Part shown: one piece after another, positions 8,356-16,563 of the stretch
How positions within the stretch are numbered: position 1 is the stretch's first letter
Layout: each line of letters opens with the position of its first letter
Source of the DNA: Bacillus testis
Lineage (GTDB): Bacteria > Bacillota > Bacilli > Bacillales > DSM-1321
DNA: 64,000 nt
Reading direction: 5' to 3'
Assembly (NCBI RefSeq): GCF_001243895.1
Contig: NZ_LN851186.1
Coordinates: forward strand, 32,096-96,095
Program-made: the position numbers and the translations under genes
The notes under the pieces: generated by a model
Seen by the model: only the letters and a program-made list of their open reading frames with translations
The model's database searches: none
What the model was told of the DNA's origin: nothing

Positions 8356-8991
8356 TTACTTCACAAGCTCATGTTTAAAGGCATAAATGACCGCCTGTGT
8401 CCGGTCCTGCACCTGCAATTTGCTCAAAATATTGGATACATGCACTTTCACCGTCTTCAGGGCGATAAATAATTCATCGGCGATTTCCTGGTTGCTCTTC
8501 CCCTCTGTCATCAAGAGAAGGATTTCCATTTCCCTGTTGGTCAATTCTTCATACAGCTCACTTTGCTTTGGCTTCCTCATGCGCTGCATCATTTTACCTG
8601 TCACTTCCGGTTCCAAAACAGACTGTCCGTGGTAAGTTGCCCGGACAGCATCCGCGATTTCGCTTGCTTTGGATGTTTTCAGCATATAGCTGGTCGCTCC
8701 GGCCTCAAGAGCTGGATAGACCTTCTCATCTTCCAGGAAACTGGTGACAATGATGATTTTTGCTTCAGGCCATTGTTCAATGATCTTCCTTGTCGCCTCG
8801 ATGCCGTCCATTTCCTTCATGACCAAGTCCATAAGGATGATATCAGGCTTTAGCTCAAGCGCTTTTTCGACACCTTCCCCGCCATCCGATGCTTCTCCGA
8901 CTACCTCGATATCAGGCTGTGAGGAAAGATACGCGGATACCCCGATTCGCACCATTTCATGATCATCTACAAATAAGACTCTAATTCCCAT
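8356..8991 (-). CDS. liaR: Response regulator LiaR (NarL/FixJ family)
   Basis: A 211-residue NarL-type regulator: receiver domain ([19 protein letters not shown], phosphoacceptor D in [15 protein letters not shown] lysine) and LuxR-type helix-turn-helix ([35 protein letters not shown]). It is phosphorylated by LiaS and activates liaI-liaH under cell-wall stress (bacitracin, other lipid II-cycle blockers). I chose the ATG at 8989-8991, nine bases after AAAGG; two ATGs just upstream lie on the ribosome site. The start overlaps the liaS stop by 11 bp, so the two are coupled. Confidence 0.95.
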   Translation of the reverse strand: MGIRVLFVDDHEMVRIGVSAYLSSQPDIEVVGEASDGGEGVEKALELKPDIILMDLVMKEMDGIEATRKIIEQWPEAKIIIVTSFLEDEKVYPALEAGATSYMLKTSKASEIADAVRATYHGQSVLEPEVTGKMMQRMRKPKQSELYEELTNREMEILLLMTEGKSNQEIADELFIALKTVKVHVSNILSKLQVQDRTQAVIYAFKHELVK

Positions 8992-10018
8992 TTTCATCAT
9001 CCTTTGCTAATACAGGAACCTTGACCTCCAAGCGGGTTCCCTTGTTCAGTACACTTGCTATTTTCAAGGTCCCTCCCACTTCAAGAGCCCGTTCGTGCAT
9101 ATTCTGCAAACCGTAAGATCCGGCTTTTGATGCCTGGACATTAAAGCCGACGCCATCATCCGATATAATCATGATAATGGTGTCCTCCCGCTCGAACAAT
9201 CGCACTTCCACCGTTTCAGCCTTGGAATGGCGGAGAGTATTGGAGAGGGCCTCCTGGACAATGCGGAAAAGCTGGTCTTCCACCCCTTTATCCATTTGGA
9301 CGTCCTCCACTTTCCAGGTGATTTTCATCGGCACTTTTTGCAATAATTCCATCAACAGTTCTTCCATTCCTTCTTTTAGGGACTTGCCTTTCAAAGGCAC
9401 GGGCCGCAAATGAAGGAGAAGCGCGCGCATTTCCAATTGCGATTGATGGATCATCTCCTCGACAAGCTGAAGCTGCCTTGTGTTCTGGCCATTGGATGGA
9501 TTTTCGTTGATCGCCGACATAAGCATGCTCGCGGCAAACAATTGTTGGCTGACCGAATCATGCAGCTCCCTTGCTAATCGATTACGCTCCTGTGAAACAA
9601 TTTCCTGGATGCGTTTTTCCTGCTCCTCTGTGCGTTCATTCGATAACTTTTGGGAAACCGTGATTTGCTCCGTCACATGTTGCTGCAGTTTATTCATCTT
9701 TTCATATACGTTTGAAATTTCCTCGATGTTTTTGTCATTGGAGACAAAAGGTTTGCCTATGCTCATATCTGCAATTTTGCCGCTAATTTCACTTAACTGT
9801 TTATGCCAGCCATAGCCGACAAAGGCTCCCGTGACAGCCCCGATGAGGATGCCAACGGCCGGAAAGCCCACGATAAACGGCACATCAAAAAATTCCTTCT
9901 CCCATAGTTCGCGGAGCGTTTTTACAGGATACACATACAAAAAGATGCCCAAAAACAACAAGGAGAGACAAAACGAATAGAGCATCCCGAGCAGAACCTG
10001 CCGCTGCATAATGTTCAT
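8981..10018 (-). CDS. liaS: Sensor histidine kinase LiaS
   Basis: A 345-residue membrane kinase with two N-terminal transmembrane helices (residues about 8-30 and 45-68) and a very short external loop, typical of intramembrane-sensing kinases. It then has a HAMP-like coiled region, the phosphoacceptor helix [18 protein letters not shown], and a HATPase_c domain ([34 protein letters not shown]). It senses envelope stress with LiaF and phosphorylates LiaR. Its ATG overlaps the liaF stop by 4 bp. Confidence 0.95.
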   Translation of the reverse strand: MNIMQRQVLLGMLYSFCLSLLFLGIFLYVYPVKTLRELWEKEFFDVPFIVGFPAVGILIGAVTGAFVGYGWHKQLSEISGKIADMSIGKPFVSNDKNIEEISNVYEKMNKLQQHVTEQITVSQKLSNERTEEQEKRIQEIVSQERNRLARELHDSVSQQLFAASMLMSAINENPSNGQNTRQLQLVEEMIHQSQLEMRALLLHLRPVPLKGKSLKEGMEELLMELLQKVPMKITWKVEDVQMDKGVEDQLFRIVQEALSNTLRHSKAETVEVRLFEREDTIIMIISDDGVGFNVQASKAGSYGLQNMHERALEVGGTLKIASVLNKGTRLEVKVPVLAKDDENGN

Positions 10019-10746
10019 ATCCGTCTCACCTCTAAGTTCCCCACCAGCGTGGTCGTAATAATCTTCACTTTTTGCGGAGCTTCCTCATAGTTATTCGTAT
10101 AATACATCACACTCTGGTTCAGCAGCCGCTGTTCACGGTTGCCGAGCAGCGTCAATGAACCCGCTAAAGCCGAATGGACAACCTTTACCTCCACTTCATA
10201 CGGCACATAGACTTTAATGCCGCCGATCACATTGCGGATGGCAATCGTCGCTTCTCCTTTAGGCAAAACCGTATTGCTCAGATCAATAATGATATCGCCG
10301 ATGCCGCTTTGGATATCGATATCTTCCCATTCATATACCTGGTCAGGTGTCATCTGCCCGCCAATCAAAGTGTTCTTGAATAACAGAGGTTTGGAATGGA
10401 GGGTTTCTGGAGAGGCCGTGCCTTTTTCCTCATAGTTAGGCGTATAGATCTCCGGTTTTTTCTTCGATTGAAAAAATTTATAGACCATAGCGGTCAGCAA
10501 GCCGATCAACAGCAATTTAAATGTCAGCATATTGGAAATGGTCACCAGTAAACTGATGCCGCCAATGATAGCTGCCATCTTTCCGATCATTCGGTGCCAT
10601 TTTTTCCGGCCAAAATAAATGAGGATACCAGAAACAGCAAATGAAAAGAGGAGACCTTGATCAAAAAAAGTAATTTCAATTAATAGGACTACAATCGCAA
10701 AAGCGGCTATCCATCTGATTAGGTCTGTCTTCGATTGATGCATCAT
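10015..10746 (-). CDS. liaF: LiaF, inhibitor of LiaRS signalling
   Basis: A 243-residue protein with four N-terminal hydrophobic helices (residues about 8-95), then a cytoplasmic C-terminal domain beginning TLIGGQMTPDQVYEWEDIDI and continuing GDIIIDLSNTVLPKGEATIAI, the hallmark of LiaF/VraT. It keeps LiaS inactive until the envelope is damaged. The chosen ATG (10744-10746) follows GGGGGAGG. It is first in the coupled liaFSR block, 130 bp after liaH. No liaG is present between liaH and liaF, unlike in B. subtilis. Confidence 0.93.
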   Translation of the reverse strand: MMHQSKTDLIRWIAAFAIVVLLIEITFFDQGLLFSFAVSGILIYFGRKKWHRMIGKMAAIIGGISLLVTISNMLTFKLLLIGLLTAMVYKFFQSKKKPEIYTPNYEEKGTASPETLHSKPLLFKNTLIGGQMTPDQVYEWEDIDIQSGIGDIIIDLSNTVLPKGEATIAIRNVIGGIKVYVPYEVEVKVVHSALAGSLTLLGNREQRLLNQSVMYYTNNYEEAPQKVKIITTTLVGNLEVRRI

Positions 10747-10876
10747 GCGGCCTCCCCCTTTCAATAATACTGAAACATGCTTGCTCTTCGTTTATATAAA
10801 TGATTCACCGTTTATTTAGTATGTATGGAAAAGGCGCAGCGTTATACTGCACCTTTTCTAGAATACCATGACTATG

Positions 10877-11524
10877 TTATGAAATTAAGCCACTTTCCTG
10901 ATTTTTTGCCTGTTTTTCTAACTCGGCAATGCGGGCATCGATTGTGCTGCGCATATAATCTTCATTCACTTTGTTTTCAAGCTTGGATAAATATTGATCC
11001 ATTTCATCAAAACGTTTCGTTGCTTGGTCGCCGGAATGCTCATTTCCCAACACATGGTCCATTTTGCGGTTTGCCTTTGCCACGTTCTCACGGCCCATGA
11101 TTTCCATACGGCGAAGCTGCATATCTTTCAGTTTATGTTTCATATCCATATACTTTTTCTCCAACTTATTCAATTGGATATCAGCATTCCGAATGGCTTC
11201 TTCCAAGCGTGCTGCACGCTCTTCGTAATGATTTTTCTCAGCAAGCGCGAAGTCATAGAGTTCCACCTCGCCCGCTTTAGAGGCAACCTCTACCTGATAA
11301 GCCCGCTTTTCGGCCATTTGCTTCGCTTCCTCGTATTCACGGGTAAACTCCTCTTTCAATAAATATTGGCGCTCGACCAGTGTTTTTACTTTTTCCGTCT
11401 GCTGTTCAGATTCACGCAAGTACTGATTCAACAAAGCAATTGGATTTTTCTTTTCCTTTTGGTCCATTAAATCGTTCAATTCGGCTGATACGGTATATTT
11501 AATGCGTGAAAATAAGTTTGACAT
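10877..11524 (-). CDS. liaH: PspA/IM30 family envelope-protection protein LiaH
   Basis: A 215-residue, highly charged, almost wholly coiled-coil protein of the PspA/Vipp1 family (MSNLFSRIKYTVSAELNDLM; NPIALLNQYLRESEQQ; DQYLSKLENKVNEDYMRSTI). LiaH assembles into large oligomers and is recruited to the membrane by LiaI under stress. A good ribosome site (AAAGGAGAGAAACC) precedes the ATG at 11524. It is transcribed after liaI, but separated from it by about 400 bp containing tandem repeats, so the usual tight liaIH pairing is broken here. Confidence 0.93.
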   Translation of the reverse strand: MSNLFSRIKYTVSAELNDLMDQKEKKNPIALLNQYLRESEQQTEKVKTLVERQYLLKEEFTREYEEAKQMAEKRAYQVEVASKAGEVELYDFALAEKNHYEERAARLEEAIRNADIQLNKLEKKYMDMKHKLKDMQLRRMEIMGRENVAKANRKMDHVLGNEHSGDQATKRFDEMDQYLSKLENKVNEDYMRSTIDARIAELEKQAKNQESGLIS

Positions 11525-11579
11525 AATGGTTTCTCTCCTTTAAATGATTTTTAAGATTCTCTTTTTGGATCCGGATTCG

Positions 11580-11921
11580 GTTTGTATGGAGCTAAATGGG
11601 CCCTTCCGCTTTTCTTTTTTGATCTAGCTGCAGTCCTCCAGCTCCTAGCAAACTTCGCATTTCTCTCTTCAATAAGTCAACATCGGTTCGTTCCTCACCG
11701 TGTTTCCTTTATTTCGAAGAGAAACACTCCAGTTTGTACGGAGCTAAACGGAGGTCTTCCGCTTTTCTTGGTGTCTAGCTCCAATGACCAGGGACTAGCA
11801 AACTTCACTTTTTTCTCTACGATAAGTCATCATCAGATCGCTTTGCTCTCTGTGATTCCTTTATCTCAAGAAAAACGCTCCAGTTTGTACGTCCCTAAAC
11901 GGTCATTTCCGCTTTTCTTTT
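11580..11921. repeat. Tandem imperfect repeat (period ~152 bp) between liaI and liaH
   Basis: Units begin GTTTGTA at 11580, 11732 and 11883 (about 2.3 copies). Each carries the landmarks GGAGCTAAA, TTCCGCTTTTCTT, TCTAGCT, CTAGCAAACTTC, ATAAGTCA and CACTCCA or CGCTCCA. The third copy is partial and stops at the liaI stop codon. The TCTAGCTCC...CTAGC core resembles short intergenic repeats common in Bacillus genomes, here amplified in tandem. Confidence 0.8.
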
Positions 11922-12272
11922 TTACTTATTTAGTTTTGCCCATTCTGTTTCGAAGTTGTTGAAAGGATCATCGTTGTTTGTTGTTTGTGTGGGATGGACT
12001 TTGTTGCTGTTCCATTTTTTATAGACAACATATAGGACATACGCTGCGATCAGTCCGATTAGGGATGGGAAGTTAGAGATTGCTGCTCCTGCAAATGCCA
12101 GGGCGATTAATCCCCAAATGATTTTAGCCACCGTACTGCTCGCTTTCATGAATTCTTTAACTACCAAGTATCCAAGTACCAATGTTATAGCTAGCGCGAT
12201 CATCGGGCCCACATTCGCCAATAGAATGACCGCTGCGATCCCTCCGACTATAAGCAATCCGAGTTTTTTCAT
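11922..12272 (-). CDS. liaI: LiaI-like membrane anchor
   Basis: A 116-residue membrane protein with four hydrophobic segments between residues 5 and 85 and a polar tail (NNDDPFNNFETEWAKLNK). Position and size fit LiaI, the membrane partner that recruits LiaH; sequence identity to B. subtilis LiaI looks weak, so the name rests partly on context. AAAGGAGGAGCGATCG precedes the ATG. It is directly downstream of the LiaR-type box and promoter and is the first gene of the stress operon. Confidence 0.75.
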   Translation of the reverse strand: MKKLGLLIVGGIAAVILLANVGPMIALAITLVLGYLVVKEFMKASSTVAKIIWGLIALAFAGAAISNFPSLIGLIAAYVLYVVYKKWNSNKVHPTQTTNNDDPFNNFETEWAKLNK

Positions 12273-12319
12273 CGATCGCTCCTCCTTTCTTGTCTCTATC
12301 TTAGCTTTTATCTGAATTC

Positions 12320-12366
12320 TTTATAATCGACTTCGGCTATATTTTACGGTAAGACTTGGGTCTTAC
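12320..12366 (-). promoter_or_regulatory. LiaR-type box and promoter of liaI
   Basis: A perfect 7-4-7 inverted repeat GTAAGAC-TTGG-GTCTTAC at 12349-12366, the architecture reported for LiaR sites. A TATAAA -10 (minus strand) lies at 12320-12325, which places the box centre near -45, suited to activation. Binding itself is inferred. Confidence 0.7.
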
Positions 12367-12474
12367 TGAGGCTAAACCTTTCTGCCGGCCCTTGGTATAT
12401 CAACGGTCAGAAGGTGCGGCCCATACAAATGTGCCTGTTGCCTATGGTATAGTGGTTTGATAAAGGGGGAAGAA

Positions 12475-12936
12475 ATGATGGGATACTATTTAGCTGCTGA
12501 TTTGAAGGAATTGCCTGATGAAGAGCCTTTTCGCCACTGGGTTCCTTTGTTGGCCTATTTCTTGAAGGATTGCGACACAGTGGAAATACGCGTTTGGCGG
12601 GAAGAAGCCGACCTGATTGCTGAAATGAAGCGTTCGCTTCCCACATTCCGCTTTCGCCCTGAAGGATCTGAAATGTCTGCGATAGGACCACTGTCAGAGC
12701 ATGTGGTCCACTATTTATGCGAGGATTACCTGGCTGAGGATGAATTAGAGCTGTTGGCAGATGAAAAAGTGAAATGGTTCACGGTCAATCTGATGCAAGG
12801 CAAGAAAAACCTTTTTCATATTAGCCACAATGGAGGAGACATTTACGTGCCTGCTGTTTCAACAAAAGAGATAGACTTCATCCGTTCAACGATTCCTCCC
12901 GCCTCTTCTATGCTGATTCAAAAAAACAGAAAGTGA
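12475..12936 (+). CDS. Hypothetical 153-residue protein
   Basis: ATG at 12475 (or 12478), six bases after AAAGGGGG. The acidic, soluble product has no signal peptide or membrane segment. Notable stretches are AADLKELPDEEPFRHWVPLL, DTVEIRVWREE and FHISHNGGDIYVPAVSTKEIDF. I do not recognise the family. It is divergent from liaI, and the intergenic space holds the LiaR-type box, so co-regulation with the stress module is conceivable but not shown. Confidence 0.75.
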   Translation: MMGYYLAADLKELPDEEPFRHWVPLLAYFLKDCDTVEIRVWREEADLIAEMKRSLPTFRFRPEGSEMSAIGPLSEHVVHYLCEDYLAEDELELLADEKVKWFTVNLMQGKKNLFHISHNGGDIYVPAVSTKEIDFIRSTIPPASSMLIQKNRK

Positions 12937-12970
12937 CGAAGCTTCAACTGTGTCTGTTCTATTGAAAAAG

Positions 12971-12999
12971 TAGGCATCACGGACGCGTTGCCGTATAAT
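12971..12999 (+). promoter_or_regulatory. Promoter of the antisense antitoxin RNA
   Basis: TAGGCA (12971-12976), a 17-bp spacer, and a perfect TATAAT (12994-12999) place transcription start near 13006. No ribosome site follows. Confidence 0.7.
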
Positions 13000-13005
13000 G
13001 AAAGA

Positions 13006-13131
13006 AACAAGAAAACCCCCATCGTGTTGCCGCACGATAGAGGCCAACATGGGTTTGAGCCGTACAAGGGGACAGCACTTCCACTGTGTATCCGCTTCCT
13101 ATCAGACTATGGAAGCGGGTTTATTTTTTTT
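13006..13131 (+). ncRNA. Antisense RNA antitoxin of a type I toxin system
   Basis: A transcript of about 125 nt predicted from the promoter at 12971-12999 to a hairpin terminator (CCGCTTCC 13092-13099 with GGAAGCGG 13111-13118, then a T-run). It has no open frame and is complementary to the 3' region of the toxin mRNA on the minus strand, overlapping the last codons of the toxin. This is the geometry of txpA/RatA and bsrG/SR4 in B. subtilis, where the RNA blocks translation or triggers decay of the toxin mRNA. Length and start are inferred. Confidence 0.7.
13012..13043 (-). terminator. Terminator of the toxin mRNA
   Basis: On the minus strand an 11-bp stem CCTCTATCGTG / CACGATGGGGG with loop CGGCAA is followed by TTTT. 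The toxin mRNA therefore extends about 110 nt past its stop, across the antisense RNA. Confidence 0.65.
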
Positions 13132-13204
13132 GATTAAATGACAGAATTGTTATGACTAGCCCTGCAAAAGTGACAGAGAACATTAATGTCTCAAATACTG
13201 TCAA
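13121..13204 (-). CDS. Type I toxin, small hydrophobic peptide (TxpA/BsrG, holin-like)
   Basis: A 27-codon frame starting at TTG (13202-13204) after a very strong AGGAGGAGGTGATACC site. The product begins MTVFETLMFSVTFAGLVITI and ends SFNQKK: one transmembrane helix with a short basic tail. The MTVxExLM opening is typical of Bacillus type I toxins such as BsrG and of proteins labelled putative holin-like toxin, which damage or disturb the membrane. An antisense RNA is encoded opposite its 3' end. A perfect LexA box overlaps its promoter, so SOS induction is predicted. It is too short for routine gene finders. Confidence 0.8.
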   Translation of the reverse strand: MTVFETLMFSVTFAGLVITILSFNQKK

Positions 13205-13258
13205 GGTATCACCTCCTCCTGATGCGTCCCCTTATAGGCCCTATCCCTTTGTTCATCT

Positions 13259-13287
13259 ATCATACCACAAATACGAACAAACGTTCC
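13259..13287 (-). promoter_or_regulatory. LexA box and promoter of the toxin gene
   Basis: CGAACAAACGTTCC at 13274-13287 matches the B. subtilis LexA consensus CGAACRNRYGTTYC at every position. A TATGAT -10 (minus strand) is at 13259-13264, so the box covers the -35 region, where LexA would block transcription. The 5' leader would be about 45 nt. Confidence 0.75.
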
Positions 13288-13443
13288 TAAAAACTAGTAA
13301 ATAAGCCTATTGTATGATAGATGGAATATAAAGTGAAATGTTGATTGGCGAGGTTTTCAGGCATTCTTTGACCACCTTTCATTCTTACTGGCACTTAATC
13401 ACCTATTTGTACTTCTTCACTTCCTTCACACGTTGAAACAGGA

Positions 13444-13480
13444 TAAAAAAAGAATCCCACACATTTAATATGAGATTCCC
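13444..13480 (-). terminator. Terminator of the histidine phosphatase gene
   Basis: On the minus strand GGGAATC pairs with GATTC followed by seven Ts, just past the stop at 13487. Confidence 0.6.
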
Positions 13481-13486
13481 TGAGTT

Positions 13487-14086
13487 TTATTTGATGGCCC
13501 ACTCATATACCGAACAGGCCCAATTGCCGTCTCCATGCTTTCCGACAGGCTGCCAGCCGTTCTTTCTTAATTCTTTTGCAATCATCCGGTTGAAAAAGCC
13601 ATGCCCCACTACAGCTACATTCCCTGATGAAGCAAGTGCGGCCAGGTGTTGGGCTATGCTTTGGCTGCGGCATTTGGCTTGCTTGAATGACTCTTCCTTC
13701 CCGCTGTAACCGGCAATCCAAGCCAGCCGCATGATCACATTCCAACGATTAGTACCCATCCTGCAACCGAAAAAGGAGAATGCAGGAGAAGGAATGCGTA
13801 CTTCACGCAATCGACTGTCACGTTGCACGTTTGCCTGCGGATGCAAATAAGCGGCTGACTCTACGGCTCGTTTCAGGTCGCTGCTTATTAGAACGTCTGC
13901 CTGCAACAATGCCTCCCTGCTCTCGGACGCCATCTCCTCCGGCAGCTGGATGCCTTTGCGGTCGTAATCGTCCAGCCATGCAGCATACTGCCTGGCATCT
14001 GCTTTTTTCAAGGGAGAACAGCTGGATTCCCCGTGCCTGATTAAAGATATTGTGCCGGGTAATTGCCTCTTTTCCATATCAATCAC
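13487..14086 (-). CDS. Histidine phosphatase superfamily protein
   Basis: A 199-residue phosphoglycerate-mutase-like phosphatase. The catalytic RHG motif is in ISLIRHGESSCSP near residue 18, SSDLKRAVESAAYL follows, and the second histidine is in GNVAVVGHGFFNRMIAKEL near residue 165. The GTG at 14084-14086 is eight bases from AAGGAG; an ATG three codons later is too far from it. It lies 16 bp after purU on the same strand, so the two are likely co-transcribed. The substrate is unknown. Confidence 0.85.
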   Translation of the reverse strand: MIDMEKRQLPGTISLIRHGESSCSPLKKADARQYAAWLDDYDRKGIQLPEEMASESREALLQADVLISSDLKRAVESAAYLHPQANVQRDSRLREVRIPSPAFSFFGCRMGTNRWNVIMRLAWIAGYSGKEESFKQAKCRSQSIAQHLAALASSGNVAVVGHGFFNRMIAKELRKNGWQPVGKHGDGNWACSVYEWAIK

Positions 14087-14102
14087 AATCTTGGCTCCTT
14101 CC

Positions 14103-15002
14103 CTAAAAAACGATCGTTTTATTCTTTACGACAATCACCCGGTCCTCTAGATGCCATTTAACCGCTTTCGCCAACACCCTCCTTTCGATGGAACGGCCGA
14201 TCTTTTTCAAAGAATCCACATGATTGCGATGGTCCACCCTTTCTATATCCTGTTCGATGATCGGGCCTTCATCCAAGTCGTTCGTCACATAATGGGACGT
14301 GGCGCCAATGAGCTTCACGCCGCGCTCATACGCTCTTTCATACGGCCTTGCCCCCACAAATGCCGGCAAGAAAGAATGGTGGATATTGATGATGCTGTTC
14401 GGGTACTGCTCTACAAATTTCGGTGTCAAAACCTGCATGTAGCGTGCAAGGACGATGACTTCTATTTGGTGTTCCCGCAGGAGGTCCAACTGCTGCTGTT
14501 CCACCTGGCTACGGATTTCCTTATTGGCCGGCAGATAATAGAAAGGGATGCCCAAAGGCTCGACAAGATCTTTCGCATCCGGATGATTCGAAATGACCAT
14601 GGCAATATCGGCCAGCAAATCTCCGCTTTGGTATTCCCACAGCAGCTCTAAAAGACAATGGGCTTCCTTTGACACAAAAATGGCCATCCTCTTCAAATGG
14701 GAGATGCGGCGAAAGGAAAAATCCATGCCGAAACGTTCGGCTATCCGGGAAAAATCCTCTTTTAAGGAAAATAGCCGATTGCTCAACTGCCGCAATTCAA
14801 ATTCCATCCGCAGAAAGAAAGTCCCGCCATCCGGGTCTGAACTGTATTGGTTTGATTCCACTATATTGGCCCCATGGGAAAAAAGAAAAGCGGATACCGC
14901 AGAAACAATTCCCGGCTGGTCCGGGCATTTAATCAACAGCACCGCCCTATTTCGATATTGGTGCTGAAATGCCTTTAATTGTTGCTGCACCATCTCATTC
15001 AT
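14103..15002 (-). CDS. purU: Formyltetrahydrofolate deformylase PurU
   Basis: A 299-residue enzyme that hydrolyses 10-formyl-tetrahydrofolate to formate and THF, balancing one-carbon units. Residues 15-90 are an ACT domain (VLLIKCPDQPGIVSAVSAFL). The catalytic formyltransferase domain follows, with MAIFVSKEAHCLLELL, NIHHSFLPAFVGARPYERAY (Asn and His of the active site) and GATSHYVTNDLDEGPIIEQD. The length is normal. An ATG three codons downstream is an alternative start. Formate made here could be a substrate for the formate/nitrite-type transporter elsewhere in the window, but they are not linked genetically. Confidence 0.95.
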   Translation of the reverse strand: MNEMVQQQLKAFQHQYRNRAVLLIKCPDQPGIVSAVSAFLFSHGANIVESNQYSSDPDGGTFFLRMEFELRQLSNRLFSLKEDFSRIAERFGMDFSFRRISHLKRMAIFVSKEAHCLLELLWEYQSGDLLADIAMVISNHPDAKDLVEPLGIPFYYLPANKEIRSQVEQQQLDLLREHQIEVIVLARYMQVLTPKFVEQYPNSIINIHHSFLPAFVGARPYERAYERGVKLIGATSHYVTNDLDEGPIIEQDIERVDHRNHVDSLKKIGRSIERRVLAKAVKWHLEDRVIVVKNKTIVF

Positions 15003-15412
15003 CCATATCCCCGCCTTCGCTTTTAGTTATACATTATACCGTTACCAAGTATCATTTTGTATATATTCCAAATATTCAACTAAATTAGTTTTTATATCCA
15101 TAACGCACAGAATAAAAGCTGCTCTAGAGTCTTACGTATTGAAACTTTGCCAAAATAGCGTTCTCTATTGCAGGCAAAAATCTTATTAACGTTTCATATT
15201 CGCTTTTTCAGGGTAAGAATCCTTTGACAAATCCTCTCACAATTTGTCCTTTATTTTTATGCTTTTCTTTATATACACCATAGAGAACTTGCCTTAAATC
15301 AAGTACAATAGAGGTAAGTACATTTTAGTTAGGTATGATATTAACATCAAAACAAAAAATAGTAAGTATCAGCACAACCTATCGGAAAATAACACAAAAA
15401 GGAAAGAAACAA
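15003..15412. other. Intergenic region between purU and the DegV gene
   Basis: A divergent 410-bp spacer. A TATAAT on the minus strand near 15040 may serve purU. The rest is AT-rich with no frame, structured RNA or operator that I can support. Confidence 0.5.
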
Positions 15413-16261
15413 ATGAGTAAAAAAATTGCATGGGTAACGGACAGTACTGCATACATTCCTGAAGATTTGAAGAACCATCCTGACTTGTATGTGGTCCCGC
15501 TGAGTATCACATTCAGCTCCGGAACATATGAAGACGGGATCGATTTATCAACGGACCGATTATATAGCAGTATCAAGGAAGACCAAGAAATTCCCAAAAC
15601 CTCTCAGCCTCCTGTCGGCAAGTTCGCAGAGCTTTTCGAGAGCTTTAAGGGAAAATATGATGCAGCCATTGCTGTCCATATTTCTGCTGATTTAAGCGGC
15701 ACATTATCAAGCTGCCGGGCAGGCGGCGAAATGGCCGGATTTCCTGTGGAGGTCGTGGATTCCAAGGCGATGGCCATCGCGATCACTCGTCTTATTTGGC
15801 TAGGGATGGAACTGAACGAACAAAATATGGATGTACCGGAGATTGCCGAAACGCTCAGAAAAGACGCTTATAAAATCGAGAACTATATGGTCCTCGGCAA
15901 CCTAGACCAATTCTATAAAGGCGGCCGGATGTCAGGCACGCAATATCTGCTTGGCAACCTACTGAAAATCAAACCGATCATCCGGATTATTGACGGCAAA
16001 TTCGAGTTATTCGAAAAGGTCCGTTCCGAGAAAAAAGCAGCAAAACGGATGTTGGAGCTTTTCCATAAGGCCTATCAAAGAAACCCGATTCCTAGAATTT
16101 TCATTATGCACGGCAATGTACCTGATAAAGCGAATGAATATAAAGAAGAATTGCTGCGGACCTATCCCGGCATAGAAGTTATTATTTCCGAGCTGAGTGC
16201 CACTGTCTCCGTACACTCAGGCGAAGGCACCATTGTAATCGCCTGGGCAAATGAAGAATAA
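15413..16261 (+). CDS. DegV family fatty-acid-binding protein (FakB-like)
   Basis: A 282-residue two-domain DegV protein: KIAWVTDSTAYIPEDL at the N-terminus, SQPPVGKFAELFESF, ISADLSGTLSSCRAGGEMAG and VVDSKAMAIAITRLIW (the conserved lipid-gripping region), and the RxxGR-like GGRMSGTQYLLGNLLKIKPI. Family members bind one fatty acid and present it to the FakA kinase for phospholipid synthesis. The ATG at 15413 follows AAAGGAAAG; an upstream extension has no ribosome site. It is monocistronic, with its own terminator. Confidence 0.9.
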   Translation: MSKKIAWVTDSTAYIPEDLKNHPDLYVVPLSITFSSGTYEDGIDLSTDRLYSSIKEDQEIPKTSQPPVGKFAELFESFKGKYDAAIAVHISADLSGTLSSCRAGGEMAGFPVEVVDSKAMAIAITRLIWLGMELNEQNMDVPEIAETLRKDAYKIENYMVLGNLDQFYKGGRMSGTQYLLGNLLKIKPIIRIIDGKFELFEKVRSEKKAAKRMLELFHKAYQRNPIPRIFIMHGNVPDKANEYKEELLRTYPGIEVIISELSATVSVHSGEGTIVIAWANEE

Positions 16262-16268
16262 TCATTCA

Positions 16269-16317
16269 AGAAAGCCTTTCTTGGTATACACTTTTATGCC
16301 GGGAAAGGTTTTCTTTA
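16269..16317 (+). terminator. Terminator of the DegV gene
   Basis: AGAAAGCCTTTC (16269-16280) pairs imperfectly with GAAAGGTTTTCTTT (16304-16317); a T-rich stretch follows. Confidence 0.6.
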
Positions 16318-16328
16318 TTCCATTCTGA

Positions 16329-16380
16329 TGATTGGTGAGGATGAAAGAGCTCCCCACCAATCAAAGTTTCACTTTATATG
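16329..16380. repeat. Interspersed hairpin repeat, copy 1
   Basis: GATTGGTG...CACCAATC forms a hairpin directly followed by AAAGTTTCACTTTATATG. The same hairpin and tail recur at 59209-59261, and a diverged form at 63744-63786. Confidence 0.7.
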
Positions 16381-16498
16381 GCCTTTCTTTCCGGCAACAG
16401 CCCATATTAGAAAAGTCCCTTTTTTTGTGGTATATTAACTCGTAAACTCTAAAAGGCAAAGCCAGGACTCGTGCTTGGCACCCGCCCATATACATACT

Positions 16499-16527
16499 TT
16501 GTAAAAAGCGTGTTTCTTCTATATAAT
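16499..16527 (+). promoter_or_regulatory. Sigma-A promoter of glnS
   Basis: TTGTAA (16499-16504), a 17-bp spacer and TATAAT (16522-16527), 37 bp upstream of the TTG start of glnS. Confidence 0.75.
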
Positions 16528-16563
16528 TTAAATAATACTTCAGAACGAAAGAGGTTGAATATA

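Noticed and set aside
16381..16563. Possible T-box leader for glnS
   Set aside because: No AGGGTGG-type T-box sequence or specifier stem was found; a plain sigma-A promoter lies 37 bp before the start.
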